A stretch of 24,126 bases of DNA from a virus. The position numbers and the translations under genes are program-made. The stretch is from IMG/VR virus record IMGVR_UViG_3300049826_000122, positions 1-24,126 of that record; one strand, given 5' to 3'. Of this stretch, positions 6,908 to 14,822 are shown piece after piece. The notes under the pieces are model-generated. The model did not search any database and was not told where the DNA came from. It saw only the letters and a list, made by a program, of their open reading frames with translations. Numbering within the stretch: the first letter of the stretch is position 1; each line of letters starts with the position of its first letter.

Positions 6908-7504
6908 ATGGCGAAAGCCCCGGTACCGAAGCCTAAGTTTAATCCCGCTCGTGCGCCAGAGGGCCTGGAGGCCGCAGAGCCGCAAACCGCTGACGAGTCC
7001 AATCCCGCTGCTCAACGCGCAAGATCGTACAAAGGCTCCGAGCAAGTTGACCACGATTTGTTCAAGTTAGAAAACGCGCTGCTCAAGCGCGATTTGTCTT
7101 ACGGCGGCGACGCCCCGCTCATCGACCACATCACGCATTCTCACCACTTCCACACGGTGGACTCAAACGGTCGAAAGCTCGAAACGTCGACGTCCGTCGG
7201 TGGGCATTTCCACCCGGTCACGGTCAAGATGTCTGAGAGCGGCGTACCCGAAATTACGGTCGGCCCGGCCATGAAATGGGTCACCAAGCTTCACGGTAAG
7301 CGTCGGACCAAGGTCATGTTGCCTGTTGCGTTCGACGGCTCGGATGACGACGGAAACCCCATCGTCGACAACCACACGCACAAGGTGAGTTACCTTGGGT
7401 CCGAGAAAGTCACGGTGAGGCAACCTTCGCTTGAAGCGGCTAAGTACACCTCGGCGCTGAGCATGCGGCGTGAAGTGACGGTTGAGGGCGTGCAGGCCAA
7501 ATGA
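6908..7504 (+). CDS. His-rich hypothetical phage protein
   Basis: 198 residues from ATG 6908, chosen because GGAGAA lies 9 nt upstream; the frame is open to 6863. The N-terminal 45 residues are Pro/Ala-rich and probably disordered. The central part carries clustered histidines: DHITHSHHFHTV (73-84), GGHFHPV (98-104) and NHTHKVSYLG (155-164), separated by strands such as ITVGPAMKWV. The repeated H-x-H pattern on beta strands suggests metal binding or a small beta-rich virion-associated protein, but no family is recognised. Its stop overlaps the next start (ATGA), so the two are coupled. The 85-bp gap before it holds no clear promoter. Confidence 0.7.
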   Translation: MAKAPVPKPKFNPARAPEGLEAAEPQTADESNPAAQRARSYKGSEQVDHDLFKLENALLKRDLSYGGDAPLIDHITHSHHFHTVDSNGRKLETSTSVGGHFHPVTVKMSESGVPEITVGPAMKWVTKLHGKRRTKVMLPVAFDGSDDDGNPIVDNHTHKVSYLGSEKVTVRQPSLEAAKYTSALSMRREVTVEGVQAK

Positions 7505-7917
7505 GCGATGACCTCCGCGCGCTCGTTACCGACACGTTTCGGGCCACGATTAAGAACGGCGACTACCCACCCGATCTGAAATCGTTTCTGCTCAAGCACG
7601 AGAGGCGCGCCAAGTTTTTTAACAACTTGGTGACTGAGTTTACAAATCCAAAGCTCAAGAATCTCACACGTGAAAAGATTGAGAGCATGGTGCGGGAGAC
7701 CACTGAGATTTTCGTTCTCGCGGCCAAGCGCAGAGCCGACGAGTTGAATATGAGTAAGATCAAGCAGGGAATGATTAAAGCGGCAGAGAGTAAAAAAGCA
7801 GAGATGCGCAAACTCAGTGAGGTCATGGATGCTCGGGAGAAAGAAAATGTCACCCAAGATAAAGCGGGTAACGAAACGAGCACGAGCACGATCGATTACG
7901 ACCATACGTTCGTCTAG
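7501..7917 (+). CDS. Hypothetical helical protein upstream of small terminase
   Basis: 138 residues, overlapping the previous gene by 4 bp (ATGA). The sequence is charged and probably all helical, with YPPDLKSFLLKHERRAKFFN near the start and long Lys/Glu/Ala-rich helices from about residue 60 to 120 (IKAAESKKAEMRKLSEVMDA). No cysteine, signal or membrane segment is seen and no family is recognised. Its position between the His-rich gene and the small terminase suggests a packaging or head-related accessory, by context only. Confidence 0.65.
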   Translation: MSDDLRALVTDTFRATIKNGDYPPDLKSFLLKHERRAKFFNNLVTEFTNPKLKNLTREKIESMVRETTEIFVLAAKRRADELNMSKIKQGMIKAAESKKAEMRKLSEVMDAREKENVTQDKAGNETSTSTIDYDHTFV

Positions 7918-8347
7918 TGGCGGCAATGATGTGCGCGCAGTCTCGATGAAGCAACCGGATCCGCTCGGCGGTGACTCTTACGAATTCATAGTGGGGCGGC
8001 CGACGAAGTATGATCCAAAGTTTTGCGCGATGATTGTTCAGCACTCGAAAAACCTCGGCGGAACGATCGGATCTTTCGCCGCGATGATCTGCGTCGACCA
8101 TTCTACGATCTTGGAATGGGGTAAAAAACACCCTGATTTTTCCTTAGCTATACGCGTGGCCAAGCAAAAACAACTAGAGGTCATGTCAAAGCTTGGCTTG
8201 TCGGGGATGCTTGGTAAGAATGGCTCAGGCTCCTGGCAGGCGGCGTATATTTTCATGATGAAGGCGCGCTTTGGCTTGCGCGAGGACGGCCCGGTTGACG
8301 TTGAGGACGTCGAGCTTGAGTTTAACTTAGAGGACAAGGAAGAGTGA
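7847..8347 (+). CDS. terS: Terminase small subunit
   Basis: 166 residues if started at ATG 7847, which has GGGAGA 6 nt upstream but overlaps the previous gene by 71 bp. GTG 7931 or ATG 7946 (133 residues) are alternatives with poor ribosome sites. The core starts with GRPTKYDPKFCAMIVQHSKN and continues GTIGSFAAMICVDHSTILEW, a helix-turn-helix typical of phage small terminases that recognise pac or cos DNA, then KKHPDFSLAIRVAKQKQLEV. The tail is acidic (EDVELEFNLEDKEE), a common place for contact with the large subunit. It lies two genes upstream of the large terminase. Its stop overlaps the next GTG start. Confidence 0.78.
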   Translation: MSPKIKRVTKRARARSITTIRSSSGGNDVRAVSMKQPDPLGGDSYEFIVGRPTKYDPKFCAMIVQHSKNLGGTIGSFAAMICVDHSTILEWGKKHPDFSLAIRVAKQKQLEVMSKLGLSGMLGKNGSGSWQAAYIFMMKARFGLREDGPVDVEDVELEFNLEDKEE

Positions 8348-8997
8348 GCACACGTAGCTTAACAGATCTAGCACCGAATCCGAAAAACCCGCGTCTCATC
8401 TCGACCGAGAAGTTAGAGTTGCTAAAGGCCGCTCTTACGGAGTTTGGTGATCTCGGTGGCGTAGTCTACAACCGCACATCGAAGCAATTGGTCGGCGGCC
8501 ATCAACGCATAAAAGTATTCGGCAAGGGCGCGAAGCTCGTCGTCGATAAAGAGCACTCGAAGCCGACGAAGGTCGGCACGGTCGCCGAGGGTTACGTCTT
8601 CGTAAACGGCGAGCGGTTTCGGTATCGCGAAGTCGAGTGGGACGAGATCAAAGAGAAAGCGGCTAACATCGCAGCGAACCGTGGTGCCGGTGAGTGGAAT
8701 CTACCCGAGCTGTCGACCTGGTTGCGCGAGATCGATAGTTTTGGCTACGATTTAAATCTCACCATGTTCGGCGCCGAGGAGCGTGAGCAGTACCTCCGCG
8801 ACGTCGATGCTATTAATAAGGGCGACGAGAATGAGGCGTGGGCCCAGATGGGCGACGAGCATGAGTTTAAGCCTGGCGGTGGTTATACGACGATCATTAT
8901 CCACTTTAAGTCCGAGAAGGACCGCGAAGGCTACGCTGCTAAACATAAGTTGAATATCGAGTCGCGATCGAAGGCCGCGTGGACTGCTCGCGCCTAA
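8344..8997 (+). CDS. ParB-like N-terminal domain protein
   Basis: 217 residues from GTG 8344, overlapping the small terminase stop (GTGA), with AAGGAAGA just upstream. The N-terminal part reads LTDLAPNPKNPRLIS, then GGVVYNRTSKQLVGGHQRIK (GGHQR at 51-55), the box II signature of ParB/Srx-type folds, which in phage forms bind or hydrolyse nucleotides. A middle region contains KEKAANIAANRGAGEWNL, normal for the phage type. The C-terminal part (YTTIIIHFKSEKDREGYAAK) is a small alpha/beta segment seen in phage ParB proteins near terminase or modification genes. No methyltransferase domain is attached. It overlaps the following glycosyltransferase gene by 19 bp. Confidence 0.8.
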   Translation: MSTRSLTDLAPNPKNPRLISTEKLELLKAALTEFGDLGGVVYNRTSKQLVGGHQRIKVFGKGAKLVVDKEHSKPTKVGTVAEGYVFVNGERFRYREVEWDEIKEKAANIAANRGAGEWNLPELSTWLREIDSFGYDLNLTMFGAEEREQYLRDVDAINKGDENEAWAQMGDEHEFKPGGGYTTIIIHFKSEKDREGYAAKHKLNIESRSKAAWTARA

Positions 8998-9770
8998 AGC
9001 ACCCCGTTTATATTATCTCGAAGGGTCGAGCCGAGCGCCCGCTCACGGCTCGCTTTCTACTTAAAGAGAATATCCCGTTTCGCATCGCCGTCGAGCCGCA
9101 AGAGTATAAAGCGTACTGCGAGACGATCCCGCGAGAGTTCGTCGTCAAGCTGCCGTTCTCGAATTTAGGTATGGGCTCGACGCCGGCACGCAACTGGTGT
9201 TGGGAGAATAGTATCGAGCGCGGGGCGAAGTCTCATTTCCTGTTCGACGATAACATCTATGGGTTTTATGCCTACAACGGCGGTGCTCGTAAGAGATGCC
9301 CAGCGCTTCCCGCCCTAATAGCGCTGCAGGATTTTGCGGCTCGATTCGCCAATATAGGGATGTGCGGATATAACTACTCGATGTTTGCGCCGAAGACAGT
9401 AACGCGCGCGTTCTTCTTGAACTGCCACGTCTACTCGGGCCTGCTCATTAATAACCAGATCCCGTTTAAATGGCGGCTGAAGTACAATGAAGATATTGAT
9501 CTAAACCTGCAGTGTCTTCATACAAAAAAATGGTGCACGCTTGCCCTGAACACCTATCTGATTCAGAAAGTATCGACGACGGCCGCGATGGCTGGCGGCA
9601 ATCAGACGGAGCTGTATAAGGGAAACGACCACGCCAAGAAAAAATTAAAGACTAGATCGCTCGAGCAGATCTGGCCCCAGTACGTGAAGTCAACCTGGCG
9701 CTTCGGTCGGCCGCACCATCAGATCGAGTGGTCTAAGCACTTCACGCAACCGCTATTGCGGCTACGGTAG
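8979..9770 (+). CDS. TET-associated-type glycosyltransferase (TAGT-like)
   Basis: 263 residues from GTG 8979, inside the end of the ParB-like gene. The N-terminus reads YIISKGRAER (11-20), then FRIAVEPQEYKAYC (34-47), a conserved ARNW (70-73) and FLFDDNIYGF (88-97), whose DDN carries the metal/nucleotide-sugar aspartates. A later YNEDIDLNLQ supplies another acidic motif. This order matches the phage glycosyltransferases described alongside TET/JBP oxygenases, which add sugars to oxidised bases in phage DNA. Established knowledge links that family to base hypermodification; whether this copy modifies DNA is inferred, as no TET-type gene is in the window. It lies 5 bp before the large terminase. 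Confidence 0.72.
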   Translation: MDCSRLKHPVYIISKGRAERPLTARFLLKENIPFRIAVEPQEYKAYCETIPREFVVKLPFSNLGMGSTPARNWCWENSIERGAKSHFLFDDNIYGFYAYNGGARKRCPALPALIALQDFAARFANIGMCGYNYSMFAPKTVTRAFFLNCHVYSGLLINNQIPFKWRLKYNEDIDLNLQCLHTKKWCTLALNTYLIQKVSTTAAMAGGNQTELYKGNDHAKKKLKTRSLEQIWPQYVKSTWRFGRPHHQIEWSKHFTQPLLRLR

Positions 9771-9775
9771 CCGAG

Positions 9776-11074
9776 ATGAAGGTCACGCTTAACTATCGCC
9801 GCAACGCTCATCAGAGAGAGTTTCATGACGATACGGCTACTAAGTTTCTGCATCTCTCGTCCGGCTTCGGCGGCGGAAAGTCCTTCGCCCTGGTTATGAA
9901 GAACCTTCAGCTCTCGATGCTGAATCCCGGTATCGAGGGTGGCTGTGTAGTGCCCTCTATCCCGGACTACAAAAAGGATTTGCTGCCTCTGTTCGAGGAG
10001 ATCCTCGAGACGAATCGAATTAAGTATCGGTATCACCAGACGGATAAGTGGTTTCGTTTTCCTTGGACGACGGCGAAGCTCACGATCGCAACGGCCGAGA
10101 AAAAGATCCGTGGCCCTAACTGGGGCTGGGCGACGATCAACGAGGCGGGGCTAATATCGCACGAGCGCTTTAAAGAGACGATCGGTCGCGTGCGCTTACG
10201 GGGCGCGAAGTGCCCACAGATCGCATCCTCCGGTACGCCCGAGGGTACGTCGCATTGGTTGCATGAGGTCTTCATCGATCAACCGATGCGAAACTCCCGC
10301 ATCATCTACGGCGATACGCGCAACAATCAAGCCAACTTATCTGACGATTATATAAGCACGATGGAGGATAGCTTCGATAGCATCATGCTTGATGCGTATC
10401 TGCGCGGGCTGTTTGTGAACATGAACGGGTCGCGCTTTTACTACGCCTACGACCCGAAGCGAAACGACAACCTAGAGATCGAGCAAGTCGAAGGCGCCGA
10501 GGTGCACGTCTCGCTCGACTACAACGTGAGCCCGATGATCGCTACACTTTGGAACGTCACCCAGATTACGAACGCCAAGGGCGTGCCTCTCATGAACGCG
10601 CAAGGTTATCCTATTGAGCGCGCAACCGCGTTTGATCAAATCGTGATCGAGGATGGTGCCGACACCGTCAAGATGTCGGCGGCCTTCTACGCACATGGGC
10701 TTGACCCTGAGACCACCACGATCTATCCCGATCCGGCTGGGCGCAACCGCTCCACACAAGGTGCGCCCGACAACGTGCAGTTGAAGAACAAAGGGTGGAA
10801 TAAGATTCGCGTGAAGCTCGCAGCGCCTCAATTCCGTAAGCGCCAAATCGCTGTTTGTAATCTGCTCGCCAAAGGGCTCATCCAGCTGCACCCTCAACGC
10901 TGCAAGGCGCTTAAGAAAGATTTCGAGGCCGTCGAGCAGGACAAGGCCACCTATGAGAAACTCAAAGACAACCCCAAGCTCACCCATGCAAGCGATGGTG
11001 CCGACTACTTTGTCGACCTAAGATTTCCTTTGTCTGGACAAAAACCAGAAACGCGTTCTACTAAATACAGATAA
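9776..11074 (+). CDS. terL: Terminase large subunit
   Basis: 432 residues. ATPase motifs: Walker A-type SSGFGGGKS (28-36), Walker B WATINEA (118-124) with the catalytic Glu, and motif III SSGTPEG (151-157). The C-terminal RNase H-like nuclease has its first aspartate in VSLDYN (Asp248), a second acidic site in YPDPAG (317-322) and the last in HASDGADYF (around 405-412). Length and motif order are normal for a phage large terminase. It powers DNA translocation into the prohead through the portal, encoded 21 bp downstream, and cuts genome units with the small subunit. Confidence 0.95.
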   Translation: MKVTLNYRRNAHQREFHDDTATKFLHLSSGFGGGKSFALVMKNLQLSMLNPGIEGGCVVPSIPDYKKDLLPLFEEILETNRIKYRYHQTDKWFRFPWTTAKLTIATAEKKIRGPNWGWATINEAGLISHERFKETIGRVRLRGAKCPQIASSGTPEGTSHWLHEVFIDQPMRNSRIIYGDTRNNQANLSDDYISTMEDSFDSIMLDAYLRGLFVNMNGSRFYYAYDPKRNDNLEIEQVEGAEVHVSLDYNVSPMIATLWNVTQITNAKGVPLMNAQGYPIERATAFDQIVIEDGADTVKMSAAFYAHGLDPETTTIYPDPAGRNRSTQGAPDNVQLKNKGWNKIRVKLAAPQFRKRQIAVCNLLAKGLIQLHPQRCKALKKDFEAVEQDKATYEKLKDNPKLTHASDGADYFVDLRFPLSGQKPETRSTKYR

Positions 11075-11095
11075 CACTTTCATTGGGGGCTCACC

Positions 11096-12955
11096 ATGGC
11101 TGTCAAAATCAAAAGCGAAACGGACTTGCTCAATATTGAAACGCGCAAGGCGCTCATCGACGAGTTTGCGGGCGCGCCCAACCAACGCCGCAAGGCCGAG
11201 GCCTTCAAGGCGTATGAGTGCTTGAAGGATAAGACGATCAACTACGTGTACGACCTGCTCACCAAGCAGTTCGAGCCCGACACCGTGGCTGAGATGCAGT
11301 ACGCGATGACGAACGTCTCGATCTTACGCAAGGTGATCGACAAGTTGGCCAAGGTGTACGCGAACGGCGTCAAGCGCACGATGCCTGAAAAGGAAAGCGC
11401 CAAGCCTCAGCCGCTCAAGAAAGTCACGCTCCCCGTTGGGGCGCCTTACGAACAGGGGGCTGAGGACCAAGCATCGTTAAACGACAAAGCCTCCACGCCC
11501 CCACAAGACCCAAACGCTGTCGACGATGCACTTGAAACCCCAGCCGAACAAGTGGCTTCGGCCGTTAGTCCCGAGACGCAACAGATCGAGGACGCGGCCA
11601 AGTATCTCGACATGAACAAGCAGATGAAAAAGACGAACCGTTATTTCCGGACGTTTAAGAATTGCTTGGTCTACGTGCGCCCAAAACAGAACGAGGACCA
11701 ATCGTTTGAGATCGGGATCGAGGTCCTGCCACCCCACCACTATGATGTGGTTGAGAGCCCACTGAACGCGCAAGAGGCGCTAGCGGTCATCATTTCCGAT
11801 TACGTGCCCACGCGCAAACCCTTGTACGCCATTGGTGACGCTGCACTCGCGGGTCGTACCGGCTACCGTGAAAGCCACGTGGTGGACGCCCCGATTCAAA
11901 ACACGCCCAACACCGGCATCGTGCAAACGGCGCAATCAGGCGGCTCGGGTGAGGATAAGAAAACCTACATTTGGTGGACTAAGAATTTCCATTTTACCAC
12001 CAACTCGAAAGGCGAAGTGATCTCGGGCCCTGATATCTCTAACCCCGTCGTCAAACTCCCATTCGTCAACTTTGCGGGCGACCAAGACAACTGTTATTGG
12101 GCCGAGGGCGGTAGCGACTTGGTGGACGCAAGCATCAAGATTAACGTCGACATCACCAACACTAAATCAATCGGCGTCTCCCAAGGCTACGGCCAGATGT
12201 ACATGACGGGCAAGAACTTGCCGAAATCGATCAAAGTCGGGCCAACGCACGCCGTGCAAATCGAGTATGATAAGGACACCGACCCGGTGCCTGACATCGG
12301 ATTTCTGTCGAGCAACCCACCCTTGGGTGAGCTGCAAAAGTTGATCGAGATGCAAGTCGCGCTTATGCTCACGACCAACAACCTCTCGACGTCTGGGTTC
12401 TCGCTCTCACTCCAAGGCGGTAAGGACTTCGCCTCGGGCATCGCGCTCATGATTGATAAGTCTGAATCGATTGACGACGTCAACGAGCAAGCCGAAGTGT
12501 TTATCAAGAAAGAGCCCGAGGTGTGGGTCGTCGCACGCGATTGGTTTAAGATCTACTCAGGCAAGGGCTTGCTCTCTGACAAGGCCAAGGTGGTGAAAAT
12601 CCCCGAGGCGGTCGCGGAGCTAAACCTCCAGTTCCCATCACCTAAGCAGGTGGTGAGTGAGAAAGAGCAAATCGAAAACCTCAAGGCGCGTAAAGACCTC
12701 GGCCTCAACACCGAGGTGGAACTCATCATGCGTGATGACCCGTCGCTCACCGAAGAGGAGGCGACTGAAAAGCTCGCCAAGATCAAGGCTGAGAAAATGG
12801 CCAACATGGACAACGCGGTCTCGGCTATGATGGACCAAGGTGGGGGCGACAATGGAGATCAAAGTCAAGAAAGCGGTGGGGTCGGAAAGCAAGACGGCAA
12901 CAACGCTGGACCTGGGTTTGGGAAACCTCCCGGACAAAATCCAGTCGCGGGTTAA
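11096..12955 (+). CDS. Portal protein (SPP1 gp6-like)
   Basis: 619 residues from ATG 11096, with a G-rich ribosome site (TTGGGGGC) upstream. Position directly after the large terminase, length, and the segments AMTNVSILRKVIDKLAKVYA near residue 80 and LGELQKLIEMQVALML followed by STSGFSLSLQGGKDFASGIAL fit SPP1 gp6-type portals, where the latter region forms the long tunnel helix area. A Pro/Ala/Glu-rich insert lies at about 100-165. The C-terminus (DQGGGDNGDQSQESGG and after) is Gly/Asn/Gln-rich and disordered. It is encoded in DNA shared with the next gene for 104 bp. The portal forms the dodecameric DNA gate of the head. Confidence 0.85.
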   Translation: MAVKIKSETDLLNIETRKALIDEFAGAPNQRRKAEAFKAYECLKDKTINYVYDLLTKQFEPDTVAEMQYAMTNVSILRKVIDKLAKVYANGVKRTMPEKESAKPQPLKKVTLPVGAPYEQGAEDQASLNDKASTPPQDPNAVDDALETPAEQVASAVSPETQQIEDAAKYLDMNKQMKKTNRYFRTFKNCLVYVRPKQNEDQSFEIGIEVLPPHHYDVVESPLNAQEALAVIISDYVPTRKPLYAIGDAALAGRTGYRESHVVDAPIQNTPNTGIVQTAQSGGSGEDKKTYIWWTKNFHFTTNSKGEVISGPDISNPVVKLPFVNFAGDQDNCYWAEGGSDLVDASIKINVDITNTKSIGVSQGYGQMYMTGKNLPKSIKVGPTHAVQIEYDKDTDPVPDIGFLSSNPPLGELQKLIEMQVALMLTTNNLSTSGFSLSLQGGKDFASGIALMIDKSESIDDVNEQAEVFIKKEPEVWVVARDWFKIYSGKGLLSDKAKVVKIPEAVAELNLQFPSPKQVVSEKEQIENLKARKDLGLNTEVELIMRDDPSLTEEEATEKLAKIKAEKMANMDNAVSAMMDQGGGDNGDQSQESGGVGKQDGNNAGPGFGKPPGQNPVAG

Positions 12956-13502
12956 GCAGGACGTCGGCGAGTTCTTAGTCGAGTCGCTCCTCTCCTCTGC
13001 GGCCAAGGGGCAAAGCTCCGTCGCCGGTGAGGGGTCGTTCGAGCCGCTCTCGCCCCAGTACAAGAAAAAGAAAGTAGCCGATGGCCACGCGGGCAAAGCG
13101 AATCTTGAGTACAGCGGCGGTCTCCTCGACTCGCTTACGTTTGAGGAGACCGGCAAAGGCATTGAGCTCGGGTGGTTTGGTGATCAAGCAGGGAAAGCAG
13201 ACGGTCACAATAATCTCTCAGGAAAATCCGCACTACCACAACGCCGCCTACTCCCAGACGTCGGACAAACCTTTACAGATTCGGTTCAATCCGGTGCCGA
13301 GAAAATAATCGCGGACGCCATCGCGGACGCGGTTGATTTTGATGCGGCGGATTTCGAGGACGTCGAGACCAAAGCCGATCTCTACACCGTGCTCGATGAC
13401 TACTTCCCTGACATGAGCCGGGCTGAGATTAAAGCGACGATCGCGCGCACGCCTGCGCTCGCAAGCTTGCTCGACGACCAAGACCTGTTTAAACTTCTTT
13501 GA
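12852..13502 (+). CDS. gp10/gpG-like virion morphogenesis protein, paralogue A
   Basis: 216 residues from ATG 12852. GGGGGCGACA precedes this ATG, the same unusual ribosome site as the next gene; GTG 12840 is an alternative. It overlaps the portal C-terminus by 104 bp. Residues about 35-150 read as SVAGEGSFEPLSPQYKKK, LEYSGGLLDSLTFEE, ELGWFGDQAGKADGHN, SALPQRRLLPD, the pattern of HK97 gp10 or gpG-like tail-completion and virion-morphogenesis proteins, with the His-Asn then PQRR near the end. The C-terminal 60 residues (acidic, DFEDVETKADLYTVLDDYFP) are extra. It likely acts at the head-tail interface. The downstream gene is its paralogue. Confidence 0.65.
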   Translation: MEIKVKKAVGSESKTATTLDLGLGNLPDKIQSRVKQDVGEFLVESLLSSAAKGQSSVAGEGSFEPLSPQYKKKKVADGHAGKANLEYSGGLLDSLTFEETGKGIELGWFGDQAGKADGHNNLSGKSALPQRRLLPDVGQTFTDSVQSGAEKIIADAIADAVDFDAADFEDVETKADLYTVLDDYFPDMSRAEIKATIARTPALASLLDDQDLFKLL

Positions 13503-13512
13503 CGGGGGCGAC

Positions 13513-14010
13513 ATGGCAAAGGTGAAGACCACGGTTAGGTTTCAAATCTTAGAGCTGCTCGATTCGTTCGTCGACCAAACGACCGCGAACACGATTGGGC
13601 AAACCGTGGTGGACGAGGCCAAGCGCATGATCTCCGAGGGCCAAAGCCCAGTACGCGGCTACGGTCGATTCGACGGGTACTCGGACACGTACAAGCAGAC
13701 GATCAAGAATAACCCACGCACCGAGTTCAGCGACAAGAACGTTAGGCCGGTGAATCTGTCCCTTACCGGCAAAATGTTGTCGCTGTTTGGTTTCCGCGTG
13801 CGGGGGCAGGCGGTCGAGGTGGGATTCGTGCGGAGTGGCGAACACGCTGAACTTGCCGAAATCCACAACGAGGGTTTGGGTAAAATGCCACAACGGCGCA
13901 TGGTTCCGGGCGATGGTGAGGAGTGGTCGGTCACCATCATGCGGGCGATCCGGGACGTGTACGAGACACGCCTAGAAAAAATCATTCGACAAGCAAATAA
14001 AAGAGAGTAG
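13513..14010 (+). CDS. gp10/gpG-like virion morphogenesis protein, paralogue B
   Basis: 165 residues, 10 bp after paralogue A, with the same GGGGGCGAC ribosome site. The shared pattern is clear: GQSPVRGYGRFDGYSDTYKQ, VNLSLTGKMLSLFGF, VEVGFVRSGEHAELAEIHNE, KMPQRRMVPGDGEEW, then an Arg-rich C-terminal helix. Compared with paralogue A it lacks the acidic C-terminal domain. Such proteins usually help head-to-tail joining; two tandem copies may build adjacent rings or a heteromer. The family call rests on pattern and position, and head-tail completion is inferred. Confidence 0.65.
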   Translation: MAKVKTTVRFQILELLDSFVDQTTANTIGQTVVDEAKRMISEGQSPVRGYGRFDGYSDTYKQTIKNNPRTEFSDKNVRPVNLSLTGKMLSLFGFRVRGQAVEVGFVRSGEHAELAEIHNEGLGKMPQRRMVPGDGEEWSVTIMRAIRDVYETRLEKIIRQANKRE

Positions 14011-14029
14011 CTTTTAATTTCTGTACTCA

Positions 14030-14128
14030 AAGAGCCGTGCTCTTGCCGATGTCGGGCCGTGCCCAATTCGGTGTCTCCAACCCCATCGAAGGGCCGTGCC
14101 CTTCACACTCAAGCGAGGTGTGCCTCGC
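14030..14128 (+). other. Array of small hairpins in the scaffold/capsid leader
   Basis: The 133-bp gap before the scaffold gene contains three hairpins with the same CGT loop: AAGAGC-CGT-GCTCTT (14030-14044), GGGC-CGT-GCCC (14054-14064) and GAAGGGC-CGT-GCCCTTC (14088-14104). A fourth, GCGAGG-TGTG-CCTCGC (14113-14128), ends two bases before TAAGGAG. No U run follows, so these are not terminators. They may control stability, processing or translation of the abundant head-gene mRNA. Confidence 0.7.
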
Positions 14129-14143
14129 CCTAAGGAGTTCTCT

Positions 14144-14800
14144 ATGTGCCCCGACGAAATTGTCACGCCTACTGTTACACCACCCCCAGCTACCGTGACT
14201 GTCACGCCGCCCCCAACGACCACGATCAATCCAGCCGATCACCAACGCGCGATCGACGACATGCTCAAGCACAAGACCCGCGCGGCTGAATTGGAGCAAC
14301 AACTTAAGGCGGCGTCCGATGCAAAGTTGAAAGAGTCGAACGACTACAAGACTCTTTCGGAACAACGCGAGACCGAAGTCGCAACGCTGAAGGCTGAAAA
14401 TAAGCGCATCCAAGATGCGATCGTCGAGGAGAAACGCACGACCGCACTTAAGTCCAAGCTCACCTCGATGGGATTGCAGATCCGCCCTGAGGCGGAGTCG
14501 GATCTTGAGGCACTTGACTTATCTGGACTTCGCATTGAGACTACCAGTACAGGCAAGATCAACGTCCTGGGTGTCGGCGAATTCGCCGAACGTTTGAAAG
14601 CGGCCAAGCCGCATTATTTCGCCGACAAAGTCGCGCCAAACGTCAACACCACTGGAGCACGCGTCCTCGATTCGGGCGGCGTCATTACCCCACAAGATTT
14701 AATTGCGGCAGAACGTGAAGGTCGCAAAACCAAGAACATGGGCCCGTATCAGGAGCTTATGAAGAAGTACCAACAACAGCGAGTCGCAGGTCGCGGCTAG
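14144..14800 (+). CDS. Capsid scaffolding protein (GP20-like)
   Basis: 218 residues from ATG 14144, chosen for TAAGGAG 6 nt upstream; the frame is open to 14096. The first 40 residues are Pro/Thr/Val-rich (TPTVTPPPATVTVTPPPTTT) and probably disordered. Residues about 50-125 form a coiled coil with Lys/Glu/Gln heptads (ELEQQLKAASDAKLKESNDY and following). A short C-terminal region ends YQELMKKYQQQRVAGRG, the basic tail usual in scaffolds that contact the coat. It lies immediately before the major capsid gene. Its start MCPDEI resembles the capsid start MCPGDEI, and the leaders of the two genes are alike. Confidence 0.78.
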   Translation: MCPDEIVTPTVTPPPATVTVTPPPTTTINPADHQRAIDDMLKHKTRAAELEQQLKAASDAKLKESNDYKTLSEQRETEVATLKAENKRIQDAIVEEKRTTALKSKLTSMGLQIRPEAESDLEALDLSGLRIETTSTGKINVLGVGEFAERLKAAKPHYFADKVAPNVNTTGARVLDSGGVITPQDLIAAEREGRKTKNMGPYQELMKKYQQQRVAGRG

Positions 14801-14822
14801 CTTTCACTGAGGAGAGTTCACT

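Noticed and set aside
10472-10987. 171-residue minus-strand frame opposite the large terminase
   Set aside because: It mirrors terminase coding sequence and has no independent support.
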